Shown: in pieces, positions 1 to 5,926 of the stretch
Numbering within the stretch: the stretch's first letter is position 1
Layout: every line of letters begins with the position of its first letter
NCBI RefSeq assembly: GCF_022095675.1
Contig: NZ_JAHYSG010000170.1
Span: 1 to 18,569 of the forward strand
From: Dactylosporangium sp. AC04546
GTDB lineage: Bacteria > Actinomycetota > Actinomycetes > Mycobacteriales > Micromonosporaceae
Direction: 5' to 3'
Length of the DNA: 18,569 nucleotides
The notes under the pieces: generated by a model
The model's database searches: none
Told to the model about the DNA's origin: nothing
What the model saw: the letters and a program-made list of their open reading frames with translations, nothing else
Program-made: the position numbers and the translations under genes

Positions 1-50
1 GGGACCACAACTCCAAGATCGCGGACAACGGCGGCGGCGCGGGATTGCCG
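1..50 (+). other. Window edge: possible tail of a beta-helix protein
   Basis: Reading frame 3 is open from the first base and begins with residues like NSKIADNGGGAG, which resemble a rung of a right-handed beta-helix repeat. The frame does not stop before position 554, deep inside the oppositely oriented cupin gene, so a natural gene end is not visible. It may be a broken or run-on gene, or chance. The call rests on about 15 residues only. Confidence 0.15.
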
Positions 51-485
51 TCAGGCGAGGCGGAAGTCGGCGAAGTCGAAGCCCGGGGCGACGACGCAGC
101 TGACCAGCACAGGCTCGGTGCCGGCCGGGGTGGCCGCCTGCCAGGAGCCCGCCGGGATCAGGACCTGCGGGCGCTGGCCGGCGGCCACGTCGGCGCCGAG
201 GGTCGCCACCGGGCCGTCGGCGGGCGCCGGGCCCGAGCCGCCGAGGCGGAGCTCCAGCGGGCCGCCCGAGTGCCAGAACCACAGCTCGTCCGAGCGCACC
301 ACGTGCCAGGCGGACGACTCGCCCGGGTGCAGCAGGAAGTAGATGGCCGTCGCTGCCGCCCGCGGGCCGTCGTAGCCGTCCGGAGTGAAGGTGACGGCGG
401 AGCGCCACGTCTCGCGGTACCAGCCGCCCTCGGGGTGCGGTTGCAGGTCCAGCTGCTCGGCCAGCGGCGGGCGCGGTGTGGTCAT
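51..485 (-). CDS. Cupin family protein (DUF985/Cupin_5)
   Basis: This 144-residue protein has the hallmarks of the DUF985 cupin family: an N-terminal HPEGGWYRETWRS motif (about residues 17-29), the barrel segment SAWHVVRSDELWFWHSG in the middle, and a C-terminal SCVVAPGFDFADF motif. These are small single-domain beta-barrels of unproven enzymatic role; some relatives bind sugars or nucleotides. It is probably cytosolic and complete. I start at the ATG at 485 rather than the further upstream in-frame start at 566. Family members begin near this point, and a TACGGT -10 hexamer lies 7 bases upstream of the ATG, suggesting a leaderless transcript. The gene is divergent from the gene at 551. Function beyond the fold is unknown. 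Confidence 0.9.
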   Translation of the reverse strand: MTTPRPPLAEQLDLQPHPEGGWYRETWRSAVTFTPDGYDGPRAAATAIYFLLHPGESSAWHVVRSDELWFWHSGGPLELRLGGSGPAPADGPVATLGADVAAGQRPQVLIPAGSWQAATPAGTEPVLVSCVVAPGFDFADFRLA

Positions 486-498
486 GCGCACAACCGTA
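486..498 (-). promoter_or_regulatory. Leaderless -10 element for the cupin gene
   Basis: On the minus strand TACGGT (498-493) fits TANNNT and is followed by seven bases and then the ATG. The transcript would start at or next to the start codon. No good -35 is seen. This is inferred from spacing only. Confidence 0.4.
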
Positions 499-550
499 TC
501 GGGCCTAACGGACGGTGCCCCGTGGTACGCCGCCTTGCGATGCTTGCGAC

Positions 551-952
551 GTGAGGCTGGAGTCACGCGGGGGCGCGTTCATCGAACTGCACATGACCGA
601 GGGCGAGGTCGTCGACGGGGTCGTCGACGCCGGGGACGGTCGCGCCTGGATGTTCCGGGCGCCGTGCCTGACCCGCGACGAGGCGCGGCTGCTCGGCGAC
701 TGGCTGCTGCGGGTCGCCAAGGGCCGGGTCGAGCTGCACGAGCGGCTCACCTTCGCCGCCCCCGAGCTGAGCTTCGCCTACGACGAGCATGAGTATGGGC
801 AGCCCCGCATCACCGTCGGCTTCTCCCGCGCCGCCGCGCCGGCCTGGCTCGGCGACGAGCAGGACCGCACGTTCGACTACCCGGTGACGCTCGACCTGTC
901 CCCGGAGTCGCTCGAGTCCGCCGCGGTGGACTGGGAGCGGGAGGTGCGCTGA
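551..952 (+). CDS. Possible WapI-family immunity-like protein
   Basis: A 133-residue soluble protein beginning VRLESRGGAFIELHMTEGEV. The order of features (N-terminal GGAFIEL strand, a WMFRAPCLTRDEARLLGDWL segment, a FAAPELSFAY strand, an ITVGFSRAAAPAW strand, and an ending with LDLSPESLESAA) resembles, from memory, the beta-rich WapI-type immunity proteins of actinobacteria. No toxin gene is visible in the window, so a real immunity role is uncertain. I chose the GTG at 551; a start at 515 would add a Cys-rich leader that overlaps the divergent promoter region. The stop shares its A with the ATG of the next gene (TGATG), so the two are translationally coupled. It could also be an unrelated housekeeping hypothetical. 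Confidence 0.6.
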   Translation: MRLESRGGAFIELHMTEGEVVDGVVDAGDGRAWMFRAPCLTRDEARLLGDWLLRVAKGRVELHERLTFAAPELSFAYDEHEYGQPRITVGFSRAAAPAWLGDEQDRTFDYPVTLDLSPESLESAAVDWEREVR

Positions 953-1230
953 TGGCCGTCGAGTTCGTGCACGAGGACCACATCCTGTCGCTGGAGGGCC
1001 GGGTGCTGGAGGTCTTCTCGCGGCACACCAACGGCGAGTCGCACCGCTTCCACGTGGCCTTCCTCGGCGTGTTCGTCAAGCCGAAGGGCGACCGTTACAA
1101 GGTGCAACTGGGCAAGCCCATGGGCGAGATGGTGCTGCCCGCCGTCACGCTCACTCTGGACGCGGCCGAGTTCGAGCGCTTCCGGGCATTCATCGCGCTC
1201 GCGACCGCGGCCCGCGACGGCGCGGCCTGA
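952..1230 (+). CDS. Small hypothetical protein coupled to the upstream gene
   Basis: A 92-residue protein I do not recognise. It reads as a run of beta strands (FVHEDHILSLEG, RVLEVFSR, FHVAFLGVFVKP, RYKVQLGK, VTLTLDA) ending in one amphipathic helix (EFERFRAFIALATAA). That layout would suit a small PH-like or similar barrel, but this is inference from the strand pattern. There is no signal peptide or membrane segment. Its ATG overlaps the stop of the preceding gene by one base, so both proteins are probably made together and may interact. Confidence 0.75.
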   Translation: MAVEFVHEDHILSLEGRVLEVFSRHTNGESHRFHVAFLGVFVKPKGDRYKVQLGKPMGEMVLPAVTLTLDAAEFERFRAFIALATAARDGAA

Positions 1231-1238
1231 CCCGGGAC

Positions 1239-1250
1239 TACCATCGCCGG
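1239..1250 (+). promoter_or_regulatory. Leaderless -10 element for the beta-helix lipoprotein
   Basis: TACCAT (1239-1244) fits TANNNT and is followed by exactly six bases and the ATG at 1251. There is no Shine-Dalgarno sequence, consistent with a leaderless mRNA. A convincing -35 is not visible. Confidence 0.45.
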
Positions 1251-2429
1251 ATGCGACGCATCGGAGCCGTGCTGCTGGTCATCGCTCTCGCTGCCGGCGG
1301 ATGCGGCGACGGTGGCGCTGAGCAGGACGCGGGCCGTGCCCTGAGCGGCTCGCCGGGTGCGAGCGGGCAGCCGGCCTCCCCTGGGCCGTCGGCGTCGGCG
1401 AACCCGAGCCCGAGCGCCAGCGCGGCGGCGCTCCCCGCGGCCGGCAACCCGAACGGCCGGGCGGCCGTCCCCGCGGAGGCGCGCGCGGTCGACACGTCCA
1501 AGCCGACCCGGACGGTCGGCAACGGCACGGCGGCGAGCTGCACGTCGGAGGCGGTCGTGTCGGCGGTCTCGGCCGGCGGCATCATCACGTTCTCGTGCGG
1601 GCCGGCCCCGGTCACGATCACGATGAAGGCCACGGCGAAGGTGCGCAACACGGTGCCGGGCGGCAAGGTGGTGCTCGACGGCGGCGGCAAGGTGACGCTG
1701 AGTGGCGAGGGCAAGCGGCGCATCCTGTACCAGAACACCTGCGACAAGGCGCTGGTCTGGACCACCAACCACTGCAACGATCAGGAGACGCCGCAGCTGG
1801 TCGTGCAGAACCTGACGTTCGCCGACGGCAACTCGACCGGCGACCACGCCGAGGGTGGCGGCGGCGGGGCGATCTTCGTGCGGGGCGGCCGGCTCAAGGT
1901 CGTCAACTCGCGCTTCGTGCGCAACCGCTGCGACCAGTCCGGCCCGGACCTCGGCGGGGCCGCCATCCGGGCCCTCAACCAGTACCACAACCAGCCCGTC
2001 TACATCGTGAGCAGCACGTTCGGCGGGGCGGCGGGCCAGGGCGGGGTGTGCGCGAACGGCGGGGCACTGTCGAGCATCGGCGTCTCCTGGGTGGTGCTCA
2101 ACAGCGTCATGTCGTACAACTCCGCGGTCGGCAAGGGCGCCAACCCGGCGCGGGCGGGCACGCCGGGCGGCGGCAGCGGCGGCGCGATCTACTGCGACGG
2201 CAACCTGTTCACCGTCCGGCTCGCCGGCACGCTGGTCGAGCAGAACAAGGCCAACGAGGGCGGCGGTGCGGTGTTCTTCGTCAGCAACGACCGCACCGGC
2301 ACCATGTCGATCGAGAGCTCGACGCTGCGGAAGAACCCGAGCGCGGGCTTCGAGACGCCCGGCTTCCCGGGCATCTACTTCTTGGGCGCGAAGCCCCCGT
2401 CGGTCCAGTCGTCAACGCTGACGAAGTAG
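1251..2429 (+). CDS. Lipoprotein with right-handed parallel beta-helix
   Basis: This 392-residue protein starts with a lipoprotein signal peptide: RR, a hydrophobic stretch, then lipobox AGGC with the lipidated Cys at residue 18. A Ser/Pro/Ala-rich linker follows (about 30-65). From about residue 120 onward, Gly- and Asn-rich rungs typical of polymorphic beta-helix repeat proteins appear, such as GGGGGAIFVRGGRLKVVNSRF, GGALSSIGVSWVVLNS, GGGSGGAIYCDGN and NEGGGAVFFVSN. It should sit on the outer face of the membrane. Relatives include pectate-lyase-like enzymes and non-enzymatic surface proteins; no catalytic residues can be assigned, so the function is open. The start is supported by the lipobox and by the leaderless -10. 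The gene runs directly into the repeat array at its 3' end. Confidence 0.85.
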   Translation: MRRIGAVLLVIALAAGGCGDGGAEQDAGRALSGSPGASGQPASPGPSASANPSPSASAAALPAAGNPNGRAAVPAEARAVDTSKPTRTVGNGTAASCTSEAVVSAVSAGGIITFSCGPAPVTITMKATAKVRNTVPGGKVVLDGGGKVTLSGEGKRRILYQNTCDKALVWTTNHCNDQETPQLVVQNLTFADGNSTGDHAEGGGGGAIFVRGGRLKVVNSRFVRNRCDQSGPDLGGAAIRALNQYHNQPVYIVSSTFGGAAGQGGVCANGGALSSIGVSWVVLNSVMSYNSAVGKGANPARAGTPGGGSGGAIYCDGNLFTVRLAGTLVEQNKANEGGGAVFFVSNDRTGTMSIESSTLRKNPSAGFETPGFPGIYFLGAKPPSVQSSTLTK

Positions 2430-2434
2430 TCCCC

Positions 2435-2737
2435 CGACGCCCACACATCGACGCCCCGTACGTCAACGCCCGCACGTCGGCGCCGACACGTTGACGCCCA
2501 CACGCTCACCCAGACGCGCACACGTCGACGCCCTCAGGTTGACCGCCACACGTTGACCGCCACACGTTGACGACTGCACGTTGACAACCGCGCGCTGATG
2601 TCAACGTTGACGATGCACGTTGACGCCCGTGCATGTTGACGAAAATCAACCCGCACCGTCAACGTACGTGCACGTCGCACGTTGACAGCGGGTGTTGACG
2701 ACACGTGTTGACGCCGCTGGTTGACGGCGTCGTCAAC
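2435..2737. repeat. Degenerate tandem array of a 13-14 bp GTTGAC unit
   Basis: About 17 units follow each other between two converging genes. The best units read TTGACGCCCACACG or TTGACCGCCACACG. Exact TTGAC begins at 2491, 2539, 2553, 2567, 2581, 2607, 2620, 2636, 2682, 2695, 2708 and 2721, with spacings of 14,14,14 early and 13,13,13 late; weaker units (TCGAC, TCAAC, TCGGC) extend the array left to 2448. Inverted copies (GTCAA) at 2462, 2600, 2658 and 2732 create dyads: a perfect 12 bp palindrome at 2600-2611, an 8 bp stem at 2658-2665/2679-2686, and a 7 bp stem with a 4-base loop at 2720-2737, just after the stop of the VOC gene. The 13/14 bp period excludes a continuous coding repeat. Function is unknown; multiple protein-binding sites or a slippage-grown terminator region are possible. 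Confidence 0.85.
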
Positions 2738-2751
2738 GCGGCGCGGTGCGG

Positions 2752-3117
2752 TCAGGAGCGCAGGCAGGCGCAGAACGGGTGGCCGGCCGGGTCGAGCAGG
2801 ATCGTGTAGCGGTCGCCGCCCGGCTGGAAGTCCGGCTTCGTGGCGCCCAGCTTCAGGGCGCGCTCCTCCGCGTCGGCCAGGTCGTCGACGTAGAAGTCCA
2901 GGTGGAACTGCTTCGGCGTCGGGCCCTCGGGCCAGGTCGGGGCCGCGTAGCCGGCGATCTGGCCGAAGCCGATGGAGGTCGTGCCGTCGCTGATCATCGC
3001 GTACTCGTCCTGGGTGTGGGTCACCTGCCAGCCGAGGATCTCGCTGTAGAACGCCGCCAGCGCGGGTGGCTGGTCGCAGTCGATGTTGACCATGATGAGG
3101 CTCGCAAATCCAGTCAT
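2752..3117 (-). CDS. VOC family protein (glyoxalase/bleomycin-resistance fold)
   Basis: The 121-residue protein has the paired beta-alpha-beta-beta-beta layout of the vicinal oxygen chelate superfamily. It shows an N-terminal VNIDCDQPPALAAFYSEILGW segment, a middle FHLDFYVDDLADAEERALKLGA segment, and a C-terminal YTILLDPAGHPFCACL end, typical of the Glyoxalase_6-type group. Members bind a divalent metal and act as lyases, dioxygenases or drug-binding proteins; many are cytosolic dimers with unknown substrate. The His in FHLDF and residues near the C-terminal HPFC are candidate ligands. The ATG at 3117 gives the expected N-terminus. It lies 35 bp downstream of the TRIC gene on the same strand, so the two may be co-transcribed. 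Its 3' end abuts the repeat array. Confidence 0.88.
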   Translation of the reverse strand: MTGFASLIMVNIDCDQPPALAAFYSEILGWQVTHTQDEYAMISDGTTSIGFGQIAGYAAPTWPEGPTPKQFHLDFYVDDLADAEERALKLGATKPDFQPGGDRYTILLDPAGHPFCACLRS

Positions 3118-3152
3118 GCCCCCATCCTGCCGACCATTCCTGCCACCGAATG

Positions 3153-3773
3153 TCAGGATTCTCGAGAAGAAGCCGTCGGCGCCGACCAGTTGCGGCGGAT
3201 CGCCACCATGCGCAGGACGAACGTCAGCGTCGCGGCCAGGGCGATGCTGATCGTGCGCCGGGTGTCCAGGGCGTCCAGCGTCGCCACCGACGCGCAGCCG
3301 GCCAGGCCGGCGACGGCGTAGATCTCGCGGCGCAGCACGGTCGGGATCTCGCCCGTGAGCAGGTCGCGGACCAGGCCGCCGCCGATGCCGGTGATCATGC
3401 CGATGATGCAGGCGCCGACCGGCGGGATGCCGCCGTCGAGTGCCTTGAGCGTGCCCGTCACCACGAACAGGCCCAGGCCGGCGGCGTCCAGCAGCAGTAC
3501 CGTCCAGCGCAGCCGGCTCACCGCCGGGTGCAGCCAGAACGTGGCGGCCGCGGTGATGACGGCCACGGTGGCGTACCGCCAGTCGACGAACGCGAACGGC
3601 TGCACGTTGATGAAGACGTCACGCAGGATGCCGCCGCCCAGCGCCGCGGTGAAGCCGACGAAGATGACGCCGAACAGGTCGAGGCGCTTGGCCACGCCGG
3701 CCACGGCGCCGGAGGCCGCGAACACGGCGATGCCGATGAGGTCGACCACGACCAGCGGACTGAGCGATGACAC
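3153..3773 (-). CDS. Trimeric intracellular cation channel family (UPF0126) protein
   Basis: A 206-residue membrane protein with about seven hydrophobic helices. It has the two-fold repeat of the TRIC/YicG family, each half carrying a glycine-rich RD motif: GGGILRDVF in the first half and GGGLVRDLL in the second. Bacterial TRIC proteins form trimeric cation channels in the inner membrane. I use the GTG at 3773, which gives VSSLSPLVVVDLIGIAVFAASGA, the usual N-terminus. A TATACA hexamer lies seven bases upstream. In-frame starts at 3809 or 3833 would add residues not usual in the family. A link with the calcium-type genes downstream is possible but only by proximity. Confidence 0.9.
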   Translation of the reverse strand: MSSLSPLVVVDLIGIAVFAASGAVAGVAKRLDLFGVIFVGFTAALGGGILRDVFINVQPFAFVDWRYATVAVITAAATFWLHPAVSRLRWTVLLLDAAGLGLFVVTGTLKALDGGIPPVGACIIGMITGIGGGLVRDLLTGEIPTVLRREIYAVAGLAGCASVATLDALDTRRTISIALAATLTFVLRMVAIRRNWSAPTASSRES

Positions 3774-3786
3774 GCGATCATGTATA
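3774..3786 (-). promoter_or_regulatory. Possible leaderless -10 for the TRIC gene
   Basis: On the minus strand TATACA (3786-3781) sits seven bases before the GTG at 3773. It is AT-rich against a GC-rich surround and supports the choice of that GTG. No -35 is evident. Confidence 0.35.
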
Positions 3787-3845
3787 CCGGCTGCCGAAAC
3801 GCCGATCATGGAGGCTGCCCGCAGGAACAGCAACGCGCCGCACCG

Positions 3846-3944
3846 CCGGAACGCGGAGCGGCATGGCGGCCCGGGAAGCGCCGGAGCCAGCCCACCGCGG
3901 CCCGAACACGGAGCGGCGCGGTGGGTCCGGTTAGTGCCGGAGCC
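3846..3944. repeat. Imperfect direct repeat of about 43 bp
   Basis: Two copies (3846-3888 and 3901-3944) share the frame CGAACRCGGAGCGGC ... GCCGGAGCC with roughly three quarters identity. They fill most of the 195 bp between the TRIC start (3773) and the stop of the acidic protein gene (3969). I see no gene in this stretch. Confidence 0.55.
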
Positions 3945-3968
3945 GCCGCGCCGCCGTGGTGACGTGCG

Positions 3969-4340
3969 TCAGATGTTGTCGATGATGGCCATCGACGTCT
4001 CGTGCTGGGTCGCCAGCATGTCGGAGACCGCCGCCGCGTCGTAGTAGGAGCCGGAGTCGGCCGCCGCGACGTCGCCGTCGAGGTTGCCGCCCGAGCCGTC
4101 GTACTCCGCCGTGTAGTCCGGCTCCTCGGTGAGGTCGGTCGTCACGCCGGTGCGGTCGTCGTAGAGCTGCTCGTAGACGCCGTCGCCGTTCGCGTCCAGC
4201 GCCGCCACGTCGGCGACGCCGTCGCCGTCGAGGTCGCCGACGAGGACGTTGGAGCCGTCCTCCAGGGTGTAGATCTCGGCCTGGTCCTCGACGCCGTCGC
4301 CGTCGAGGTCGGCGGTGAAGCCGCCGCTGAAGTCGCTCAT
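3969..4340 (-). CDS. Acidic protein with three EF-hand-like calcium loops
   Basis: A 123-residue, strongly acidic protein. Three loops of the DxDGDGxxD/E type are clear: residues 11-19 (DLDGDGVED), 36-44 (DLDGDGVAD) and 49-57 (DANGDGVYE). These match calcium-binding loops of dockerin, thrombospondin type 3 or EF-hand-like repeats. The second half is rich in Asp, Gly and Tyr and ends in a short helix. There is no signal peptide or membrane segment, so it should be cytosolic unless exported by another route. The ATG at 4340 is preferred over 4511: a GGGAG ribosome site lies about ten bases upstream and the added region is not protein-like. It lies near a ChaA-type Ca2+/H+ antiporter gene, which suggests calcium buffering or sensing, but this is inference. 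Confidence 0.8.
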   Translation of the reverse strand: MSDFSGGFTADLDGDGVEDQAEIYTLEDGSNVLVGDLDGDGVADVAALDANGDGVYEQLYDDRTGVTTDLTEEPDYTAEYDGSGGNLDGDVAAADSGSYYDAAAVSDMLATQHETSMAIIDNI

Positions 4341-4534
4341 ATCGGTGGTACTCCCAATTTCTTGTTGTTCCGCAACGATCAGGAACGGTATTGGCTCACC
4401 GGCGCCGTTCACTCCCCCATTGCTGCCAAGCCGACAGCCGAAGCGATCCAGATCACCAGGGAGATCACCCGTCACGTTTGCCCCAGAGGGCCCACGGGGT
4501 ACTCCATTCACATCGGACGACGAAGGAGGAGGCT

Positions 4535-4744
4535 GTGGGCAGAGGGTCCTCGATCGGCGGGGTCATCCTCGTCATCTGGCTGATCATCGGTGTCATCGCC
4601 GCAGGCCAGCGTGGCTACTTCAACAGCGACGAAGCGAACTGCGCCAAGACCGGGACGATCCTGGTGACGATCGTGGCCGGTCCGCTGAACTACCTCGGGG
4701 TCAACCCGAAGATCACGTGCGACCTGCCCGAGCCGTCCAAGTAG
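4535..4744 (+). CDS. Small conserved actinobacterial membrane protein
   Basis: A 69-residue protein with a transmembrane helix at about residues 8-24 (GGVILVIWLIIGVIAAG), then GQRGYFNSDEANCAKTG, a second hydrophobic stretch at about 41-55 (TILVTIVAGPLNYLG) and a VNPKITCDLPEPS tail. From memory this matches a widespread actinobacterial family of unknown function. Cys36 and Cys62 flank the second hydrophobic segment and might pair. A strong AAGGAGGAGG ribosome site lies directly before the GTG at 4535, which decides the start; the longer in-frame opening from 4391 is not protein-like. The gene ends nine bases before the hairpin terminator shared with chaA. It is divergent from the acidic calcium-loop protein. 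Confidence 0.85.
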   Translation: MGRGSSIGGVILVIWLIIGVIAAGQRGYFNSDEANCAKTGTILVTIVAGPLNYLGVNPKITCDLPEPSK

Positions 4745-4752
4745 TCGAGACG

Positions 4753-4789
4753 TCACGCCGTGAGGGACCTCAGCGCCCTCACGGCGTGA
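4753..4789. terminator. Bidirectional hairpin terminator, 14 bp perfect stem
   Basis: TCACGCCGTGAGGG (4753-4766) pairs perfectly with CCCTCACGGCGTGA (4776-4789) around a 9-base loop. It lies between the converging stops of the small membrane protein (4744) and chaA (4779), and its right arm contains the chaA stop codon. There is no U-tract, as is common for actinobacterial terminators. Confidence 0.85.
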
Positions 4790-5858
4790 GGGCCAGGAAG
4801 ATGAACGCCCCGAAGATGGACAGGTGCACGGTCCCCTGCAGCAGGGTGGCCCGCCCGGGCGCGACCGTCATGACGCTCACCACCACGGTCAGCGTGAGCA
4901 GGATGAGGTCCTTCGCCGGCAGGCCCAGGGTGAGCGGCTGGTCGAGCAGCTTCGCGGCGACGGCGATCGCCGGGATCGTGAGGCCGATGCTGGCCAGGGC
5001 CGAGCCGAGGGCCAGGTTGAAGCTCGTCTGCACCCGGTTGCGGGCGGCCGCCCGGACCGCCGCCGCAGTCTCCGGCAGCAGTACCAGCAGCGCGATCGCC
5101 ACGCCGACGACGGACTGCGGCGCGCCGAGGAGCTTCACGCCCCGCTCGATCGCCGGCGACTCGATCTTGGCCAGCCCCACGACGGCCACCAGGCAGATGA
5201 TCAGCATGCCGAGGCTGATGAGCGCATCGCGGGCACTCGGCGGTACCGCATGATAGGGCTCCTGCTCCTCGACGAACTGCTGCCGATGGCGGATCGTCTG
5301 CACGAAGACGAAGACGCCGTAGAGCACCAGTGAGGCCACGCCGGCGAACGCGAGCTGCGCCGTCGAGTAGCTCGGGCCGGGCTCCGAGGTGGTGAACGAG
5401 GGCAGCACCAGGGTCAGCGTGGCCAGCGAGGTCAGTGTGGCCAGCGCGCCGGTCACCCCCTCGACCCGGAACCTGAGGACGCGGTGCTTCAGCGCGCCGA
5501 CGAGCAGGCCGAGGCCCATCACGCCGTTGCAGACGATCATGAACGCCGAGTACACCGTGTCACGGGCCAGGGTGTCGGCCGGCTGCCCGGGGGTGGTCAT
5601 CAGCATGACGATCAGGCCGACCTCGATGACGGTGACCGAGATCGCGAGGATGAGGGTGCCGAACGGCTCGCCGACCCGGTGCGCGACCACTTCGGCGTGG
5701 TGGACGGCGGCGATGACCGCCGCGACCAGCGCGAGCGCGACGAGGACCAGCACGACGCCGTGCGGCTTGCGCCCCCAGGTCGCGGCGAGCACGACGGCGG
5801 CGACTGGCGGCACCACCACCGGCCAGCTACAAAACGCCACCACCCGAGCGAACGCCAC
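4779..5858 (-). CDS. chaA: ChaA-type Ca2+(Na+)/H+ antiporter
   Basis: A 359-residue inner-membrane protein of the cation/Ca2+ exchanger superfamily, close to the size of ChaA. The first exchanger repeat contains HHAEVVAHRVGEPFGTLILA followed by ISVTVIEVGLIVMLM, and the second has LVLLPETAAAVRAAARNRVQTS followed by NLALGSALASIGLTIP. These are the two alpha-repeats with their conserved acidic residues. A hydrophilic loop (RHRQQFVEEQEPYHAVPPS) separates the halves. The protein should expel Ca2+ or Na+ in exchange for protons. Start choice is unusual: an 18 bp tandem duplication gives four in-frame GTGs (5861, 5858, 5843, 5840). I use 5858, which lies six bases after a TACGCT hexamer. Confidence 0.9.
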   Translation of the reverse strand: MAFARVVAFCSWPVVVPPVAAVVLAATWGRKPHGVVLVLVALALVAAVIAAVHHAEVVAHRVGEPFGTLILAISVTVIEVGLIVMLMTTPGQPADTLARDTVYSAFMIVCNGVMGLGLLVGALKHRVLRFRVEGVTGALATLTSLATLTLVLPSFTTSEPGPSYSTAQLAFAGVASLVLYGVFVFVQTIRHRQQFVEEQEPYHAVPPSARDALISLGMLIICLVAVVGLAKIESPAIERGVKLLGAPQSVVGVAIALLVLLPETAAAVRAAARNRVQTSFNLALGSALASIGLTIPAIAVAAKLLDQPLTLGLPAKDLILLTLTVVVSVMTVAPGRATLLQGTVHLSIFGAFIFLALTP

Positions 5859-5868
5859 CACCCGAGCG
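5833..5868. repeat. Perfect 18 bp tandem duplication at the chaA start
   Basis: AACGCCACCACCCGAGCG occurs twice back to back (5833-5850 and 5851-5868). On the minus strand each copy carries two consecutive GTG codons in frame with chaA, so the start codons and first residues (VVAFAR/VVAF) are duplicated. Confidence 0.9.
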
Positions 5869-5870
5869 TA
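5859..5870 (-). promoter_or_regulatory. Leaderless -10 element for chaA
   Basis: On the minus strand TACGCT (5870-5865) is followed by six bases and the GTG at 5858. This is the same geometry as at other genes here. The second duplicated copy has TTCGCT at the equivalent place and loses the match. Confidence 0.4.
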
Positions 5871-5914
5871 GGTGCCACACAGTGACGATTCAGGCAGCTC
5901 ACAGGGATCCGAGC

Positions 5915-5926
5915 TAGCTTTCCCCC
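5915..5926 (+). promoter_or_regulatory. Leaderless -10 element for the gene at 5927
   Basis: TAGCTT (5915-5920) plus six bases leads directly into the ATG at 5927, with no ribosome site. No convincing -35 is found. Confidence 0.45.

Noticed and set aside
2435..2737. CRISPR array
   Set aside because: Units are 13-14 bp without unique spacers of 30 bp or more and there are no cas genes.
2435..2737. DnaA-box cluster or replication origin
   Set aside because: The core GTTGAC does not match TTGTCCACA-type boxes, and no dnaA, rep or par genes are nearby.
3834..3968. Small genes in the gap between the TRIC gene and the acidic protein gene
   Set aside because: Only Pro/Arg-rich short frames without start signals; the stretch is mainly a diverged direct repeat.
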